From the NCBI GenBank assembly GCA_013044465.1, contig JABEUL010000008.1:1-18424 (forward strand): 18,424 nt of DNA, given 5' to 3'. The translations under genes and the position numbers were made by a program. Numbering within the stretch: the first letter of the stretch is position 1; each line of letters starts with the position of its first letter. This DNA is from Acidimicrobiales bacterium. GTDB taxonomy: Bacteria; Actinomycetota; Acidimicrobiia; Acidimicrobiales; JABEUL01. Of this stretch, positions 14,890-18,424 are shown piece by piece. The notes beneath the pieces are model-generated. The model was not told the origin of the DNA, searched no databases, and saw nothing but the letters and a program-made list of their open reading frames with translations.

Positions 14890-15450
14890 TTGTTGCAATT
14901 AATAAACCGTGAAAATGATTTTGCCATCGAGGTCATGTCACTAAGCGATGTAGATGATGTTCATATCCTTGAGTGCAAACTATTTAAACCTCCTTGGTCA
15001 AAGAAAATGTTTAGTGATGAACTGGCGCTTAATAACCGAAGGTATTTTGTAGCAAAGTCCAAAGACCCAAACTCCTTTGATCAAGTTCTAGGCTACGGTG
15101 GGGCAGCTTTAATGGTTGATGAAGCCCACATTGTTAATATCGGCGTGGCTTCTGACAAACAAAGACTTGGAATTGCAACTGGAATTGTTGCGGCCTTGTT
15201 GATTTCTGCCACAGAGAGCCACTTCACAAGTGCAACGCTAGAAGTCAGAGTTTCCAATGAGGCTGCCATTAATCTTTACACTAAATTTGGTTTTGCCCCA
15301 GTTGGCGTTCGACCAAATTACTACCCTGACAATAGGGAGAACGCTCTAATTATGTGGATTAGTGATTTAGGCAAATCTGAATTTAAAGAAGGACTGCTAA
15401 AATTACTTATCGAGCAACACCTTGACGTTGCAGGATTACAAGAACAATGA
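14890..15450 (+). CDS. rimI: Ribosomal-protein-alanine N-acetyltransferase RimI
   Basis: GNAT-family acetyltransferase, expected to acetylate the N-terminal alanine of ribosomal protein S18. The acetyl-CoA motif A is NIGVASDKQRLGIATGIV (about 78-95), in the R/QxxGxA form. An EVRVSNEAAINLYTKFGFAPVG block (about 117-138) follows, with the conserved NxxAxxLYxKxGF pattern, then NYYPDNRENALIMW. The N-terminal PPWSKKMFSDEL (about 34-45) is the RimI substrate loop. I chose TTG because GAGAG (14878-14882) lies seven bases upstream and the later ATG (14935) would cut off the first beta strand. At 186 residues it has about 25 extra residues at the C-terminus. The place between tsaB and tsaD is the usual one. 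Confidence 0.9.
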   Translation: MLQLINRENDFAIEVMSLSDVDDVHILECKLFKPPWSKKMFSDELALNNRRYFVAKSKDPNSFDQVLGYGGAALMVDEAHIVNIGVASDKQRLGIATGIVAALLISATESHFTSATLEVRVSNEAAINLYTKFGFAPVGVRPNYYPDNRENALIMWISDLGKSEFKEGLLKLLIEQHLDVAGLQEQ

Positions 15451-15471
15451 AATGGTTTATGGGCACAACTG

Positions 15472-16500
15472 GTGAAAACTGATACGACTGTTTTGGCAAT
15501 TGAAACCTCATGTGATGAGACCGCTTGTGCTGTAATTAAATATGACTCACTGATGAAGCGCTACTTCACGCTGTCATCTGTGGTGTCGAGTCAAATTGAT
15601 ATTCACGCTATTTATGGCGGAGTAGTTCCAGAGGTAGCCTCAAGGGCACATGTCGAGCGAATTGACGGAGTAATTGAAGCCGCTTTAAGTGAGCCGGGAA
15701 TCTCTGGAGACCAAGGAATTGATCTCGTTGCTGCCACTGCTGGCCCAGGGTTGATCGGAGCGCTTTTGGTGGGAGTAAGTGCGGCAAAGGCGTTGGCATT
15801 TGCATGGGATGTGCCATTTATTGGGATAAATCACCTAGAGGGGCATTTGTTTGCCAGCTTTTTGGATGAATCAGGACCGCCGGAATTTCCTGCCGTTGTT
15901 TTGTTAGCCAGTGGGGGCCATACGATTTTGCTCGAAATAGTAGGCCCAGGTGACTACCACCTCCTAGGTCAAACCCTTGACGATGCTGCAGGTGAAGCAT
16001 TTGACAAGGTGGCGAGATACTTAGGGCTTAGCTATCCCGGAGGGCCTGAGATTGACAGGCTTTCAAAAATTGGCAACCCTAAAAGTGTTCCTCTTCCTAG
16101 AGTCATGACGGGTCATAACTTGGATTTGTCATTTAGCGGAGTAAAGACAGCGGTAATCAGATACGTCGATGCCCATCCTGAAGTCACCAATGCCGATGTA
16201 GCTGCATCTTTTCAAGACAATGCCGTCTTGGCCCTAACTAAAAGGCTTTTTGAAGGGGCAGATCGAATTGGAGCCAAGACAGTTATGATCGCTGGAGGGG
16301 TAGCTGCCAACTCTCTTTTAAGGGAATCGGTTGAAAAAGAGTCAAAGAGAAGGGGATTGGCATATCGGATACCTAATCGGAAAGACTGTACCGACAACGC
16401 TGCCATGATTGGGGCTGCGGCAATTTGGAGATACTTAGATTTGGGTCCAAGTGATCCTTTTATGGGTGCTAAATCCAATATGAAGCTCTCTTATCGCTAA
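15472..16500 (+). CDS. tsaD: tRNA t6A transferase TsaD
   Basis: Metal-dependent catalytic subunit that transfers the threonylcarbamoyl group to adenosine 37 of tRNA. IETSCDETA (10-18) opens the ASKHA fold. The metal site is H121 and H125 in NHLEGH (120-125) and D308 in CTDNAA (306-311). Further family blocks are ASGGHT (146-151), QTLDDAAGEAFDKVAR (167-182), YPGGPEID (188-195), FSGVKTAV (221-228) and IAGGVAANSLLRE (273-285). Length is 342 residues. The GTG start is supported by the position of the first strand; upstream ATGs are out of frame. There is no strong Shine-Dalgarno sequence. With TsaB and TsaE nearby, only the L-threonylcarbamoyl-AMP synthase (TsaC/Sua5) of the pathway is missing from the window. 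Confidence 0.97.
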   Translation: MKTDTTVLAIETSCDETACAVIKYDSLMKRYFTLSSVVSSQIDIHAIYGGVVPEVASRAHVERIDGVIEAALSEPGISGDQGIDLVAATAGPGLIGALLVGVSAAKALAFAWDVPFIGINHLEGHLFASFLDESGPPEFPAVVLLASGGHTILLEIVGPGDYHLLGQTLDDAAGEAFDKVARYLGLSYPGGPEIDRLSKIGNPKSVPLPRVMTGHNLDLSFSGVKTAVIRYVDAHPEVTNADVAASFQDNAVLALTKRLFEGADRIGAKTVMIAGGVAANSLLRESVEKESKRRGLAYRIPNRKDCTDNAAMIGAAAIWRYLDLGPSDPFMGAKSNMKLSYR

Positions 16501-16557
16501 ATTTCACTAATCTCAGTTCACTTTTTCAGAAAAAATCCCATGTCAAAGGGGCAAAAG

Positions 16558-16588
16558 CGCCAAAATCTAGTTCAAATCGACTTTGGCG
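16558..16588 (+). promoter_or_regulatory. CGCCAAA inverted repeat upstream of groES
   Basis: CGCCAAA (16558-16564) and TTTGGCG (16582-16588) form a perfect seven-base inverted repeat with a 17-base centre. The right arm ends two bases before the -35 box of groES. No T-run follows, so it does not look like a tsaD terminator. It could be a second operator or an activator site for the chaperonin promoter. The same CGCCAA/TTGGCG arms, spaced differently, occur in the infA leader. The role is unknown. Confidence 0.4.
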
Positions 16589-16590
16589 TG

Positions 16591-16619
16591 TTGCAGGGGG
16601 TCTCAATATCCGCTACGAT
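16591..16619 (+). promoter_or_regulatory. groESL promoter
   Basis: TTGCAG (16591-16596) and TACGAT (16614-16619) are separated by 17 bases, a good spacing for the housekeeping sigma factor. Transcription should start near 16626, inside the CIRCE operator, so bound repressor would block initiation. The rest of the 174-base spacer (16501-16550) is AT-rich and shows no convincing terminator. Confidence 0.65.
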
Positions 16620-16645
16620 TAGCACTCAGATAGTAAGAGTGCTAA
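16619..16645 (+). promoter_or_regulatory. CIRCE operator (HrcA binding site)
   Basis: TTAGCACTC, a nine-base spacer (agatagtaa) and GAGTGCTAA form a perfect CIRCE element. The symmetry extends two more bases on each side (GA before, TC after). CIRCE is the target of the HrcA heat-shock repressor, so groESL is predicted to be repressed by HrcA and induced on heat or misfolding stress. It overlaps the predicted transcription start and would also form a hairpin in the 5' end of the mRNA. hrcA itself is not in the window. Confidence 0.97.
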
Positions 16646-16674
16646 TCCCTCGAGAAAAATAAGGAGGAATTTAA

Positions 16675-16968
16675 ATGAAATTGCATCCCTTGGACGACCG
16701 TGTTGTAGTCAGGCCGGTTGAGGCCGAAGAGACTACAGCCTCAGGCCTAGTGATCCCAGACACAGCTAAGGAAAAGCCCCAACAAGGTGAAGTTTTAGCT
16801 GTTGGTCCTGGACGGAGAGTCGAGCAAACAGGAGAACTGATTGCCCTTGATGTGGCGGTAGGCGACATAGTTGTTTACTCCAAGTACGGAGGAACTGAGA
16901 TTACCGTCGACGGCGAAGAACTAATGATTCTCTCAAGTCGGGAAGTGCTAGCTAAGGTAACAAAATAA
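16675..16968 (+). CDS. groES: Co-chaperonin GroES
   Basis: Forms the heptameric lid of the GroEL chamber. It opens with KLHPLDDRVVVRPVEAEE, followed by the mobile loop that binds GroEL at about residues 17-33 (ETTASGLVIPDTAKEKP). Next come GEVLAVGPG (38-46), VGDIVVYSKYGGTEI (62-76) and GEELMILSSREVLA. Length is 97 residues, normal. The ribosome binding site AAGGAGG (16661-16667), seven bases before the ATG, is the strongest in the window and fits high expression. The stop overlaps the groEL ATG (TAATG). Control is predicted to be through the CIRCE element upstream. Confidence 0.98.
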   Translation: MKLHPLDDRVVVRPVEAEETTASGLVIPDTAKEKPQQGEVLAVGPGRRVEQTGELIALDVAVGDIVVYSKYGGTEITVDGEELMILSSREVLAKVTK

Positions 16969-18424
16969 TGTCAAAGATTCTTAAGTTCAACGAAGAGGCA
17001 CGAAGAGGGCTAGAAGCCGGCGTAAACAAGCTGGCAGATACCGTCAAGGTGACACTAGGGCCAAAAGGTCGAAATGTTGTAATCGAAAAAAAATTCGGTG
17101 CACCAACTATTACCAATGACGGTGTCACAATTGCCAAAGAAATCGAGCTAGAAGACCCTTATGAAGATATGGGTGCCAAACTCGTTAAAGAAGTAGCCAC
17201 GAAGACTAACGACGTTGCAGGAGACGGCACCACTACAGCAACAGTGCTCGCCCAAGCAATTGTTCGTGAAGGTTTGCGAAACGTAGCGGCAGGTGCTAAT
17301 CCGCTTGCACTGAAGCGAGGCATTGACAAAGCTGTGACTGCAGCCATTGGAGCCATTGCTCAACTTTCAAAAGAAGTTGACAATAGATCCGAGATTGCTC
17401 AAGTTGCCGCCATCTCAGCTGCTGACACAACCATTGGTGACATCCTTGCCGAAGCAATTGACAAGGTTGGGAAAGATGGGACCGTGACAGTCGAGGAGTC
17501 CAATACCTTTGGGATGGAACTTGAGTTCACTGAAGGCATGCAGTTTGATAAGGGCTACCTTTCTCCTTACTTTGTGACCGATCCGGAACGACAGGAGTCT
17601 GAACTGGAGAACCCATACCTTCTATTTGTCAATTCCAAAGTGTCATCCGTACACGATCTAGTCCCAGTTCTTGAAAAAGTTATGCAGACTGGACGTCCAA
17701 TGTTGATAGTTGCAGAAGACATTGAAGGCGAAGCTCTCGCAACTTTGGTAGTTAATAAAATAAGAGGCATTTTCTCTTGTGTAGCTGTCAAAGCGCCTGG
17801 TTTTGGAGAGAGAAGAAAAGCAGTGCTGCAAGACATGGCTGTTCTGACTGGAGCCCAAGTCATATCTGAAGAGATTGGACTTAAACTTGAGAACACTACT
17901 ATTGATCTGCTCGGTCAAGCCAGAAAAGTAATTGTCACTAAAGACAATACGACGGTCATTGAAGGCGCAGGTTCCAAAGATGATGTCGCTGGAAGAATTT
18001 CACAGATCAAGCGTGAGATAGAAGACACTGACTCAGATTGGGATAAAGAAAAACTTCAGGAAAGACTTGCCAAGCTAGCCGGTGGAGTAGCTGTGGTTCG
18101 AGTAGGAGCGGCAACTGAGGTTGAGCTCAAAGAGAAGAAGCACAGGATCGAAGATGCGCTCAGTGCTACTCGTGCCGCCATCGAAGAAGGTGTCGTAGCA
18201 GGAGGCGGAACAGCACTTGTTCGTGCTCGTTCGGCTGTGTTGGATGCCACGGAGAAACTTAGTGGTGACGAAGCAGTAGGTGCGAGAATTGTTGCTAAAG
18301 CAATTGTTGAACCACTACGCCAAATTGCTGCTAACGCAGGGCTTGAAGGTGCAGTTTGGGTTGAAGCAGTAGCGTCTGCAACTGGAAATGTGGGTCTAAA
18401 TGCATTGACTGGAAAGTTGGAAGA
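16968..18424 (+). CDS. groEL: Chaperonin GroEL (3' end missing)
   Basis: The frame starting MSKILKFNEEARRGLEAGVNK stays open to the last base of the window, 485 complete codons, so about 55 C-terminal residues are missing. GroEL folds proteins in an ATP-driven double-ring chamber with GroES. The ATP site is intact: TLGPKGRN (29-36), TNDGVT (49-54, with D51), DGTTTATV (86-93) and D396 in RIEDALSATRAA, equivalent to E. coli D398. The apical domain covers roughly 190-375 (RPMLIVAEDIEGEALATL at 243-260). The start overlaps the groES stop by one base. Actinobacteria often have two GroEL copies; this is the groES-linked one. Whether it ends in a His-rich or a GGM tail cannot be seen. Confidence 0.98.
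   Translation, partial: MSKILKFNEEARRGLEAGVNKLADTVKVTLGPKGRNVVIEKKFGAPTITNDGVTIAKEIELEDPYEDMGAKLVKEVATKTNDVAGDGTTTATVLAQAIVREGLRNVAAGANPLALKRGIDKAVTAAIGAIAQLSKEVDNRSEIAQVAAISAADTTIGDILAEAIDKVGKDGTVTVEESNTFGMELEFTEGMQFDKGYLSPYFVTDPERQESELENPYLLFVNSKVSSVHDLVPVLEKVMQTGRPMLIVAEDIEGEALATLVVNKIRGIFSCVAVKAPGFGERRKAVLQDMAVLTGAQVISEEIGLKLENTTIDLLGQARKVIVTKDNTTVIEGAGSKDDVAGRISQIKREIEDTDSDWDKEKLQERLAKLAGGVAVVRVGAATEVELKEKKHRIEDALSATRAAIEEGVVAGGGTALVRARSAVLDATEKLSGDEAVGARIVAKAIVEPLRQIAANAGLEGAVWVEAVASATGNVGLNALTGKLE

Noticed and set aside
16521..16540. TTTTTcagAAAAA as a terminator after tsaD
   Set aside because: The stem is AT-only and no T-run follows, so it would not be an effective intrinsic terminator.
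1..18424. Defence islands, mobile elements, CRISPR arrays or biosynthetic clusters
   Set aside because: Every gene is an identifiable housekeeping gene in expected order; no repeats, integrases or unexplained genes were found.

Overview
This window is a compact, entirely forward-strand stretch of actinobacterial housekeeping genes. The order secY-adk-map-infA-rpmJ-rpsM-rpsK-rpsD-rpoA-rplQ-truA-rplM-rpsI-glmM-glmS-acpS-nnrE/D-alr-udg-tsaE-tsaB-rimI-tsaD-groES-groEL is the actinobacterial layout; the run from rplM-rpsI-glmM through alr-tsaE-tsaB-rimI-tsaD-groES-groEL is also known from mycobacteria. Base composition looks mid-40s percent GC by eye, with abundant AGA/AGG (Arg) and ATA (Ile) codons and very short spacers. 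Together these suggest a low-to-mid-GC, streamlined actinobacterium, perhaps an aquatic Acidimicrobiia-type lineage. The taxon is an inference and could not be checked by search.

Layout. (1) 1-1520: the end of secY, then adk and map, coupled head to tail (secretion, nucleotide balance, N-terminal Met removal). (2) 1521-4890: infA, rpmJ, rpsM, rpsK, rpsD, rpoA, rplQ, the alpha operon, preceded by a 140-base leader with promoter-like boxes and a nested hairpin. (3) 4887-6646: truA, a 113-base leader with a strong hairpin, then rplM-rpsI. (4) 6653-12980: glmM, glmS, acpS, fused nnrE/nnrD and alr, linking UDP-GlcNAc supply, carrier-protein activation, NAD(P)HX repair and D-alanine. (5) 13007-16500: a family 4 uracil-DNA glycosylase, then tsaE-tsaB-rimI-tsaD for tRNA t6A modification and S18 acetylation. 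(6) 16501 to the end: a heat-shock control region with a perfect CIRCE operator, groES and an incomplete groEL.

The genes work together in protein synthesis, tRNA and ribosome maturation, wall precursor supply and folding. I see no mobile element, CRISPR array, tRNA or rRNA gene, no minus-strand gene, and no convincing new multi-gene system. The points most worth a second look are non-coding: structured leaders before infA and rplM, a hairpin between rpsM and rpsK, and a CGCCAAA/TTTGGCG inverted repeat upstream of the groES promoter. At the protein level the altered nucleotide-binding motif in the NnrE half of the repair enzyme stands out.
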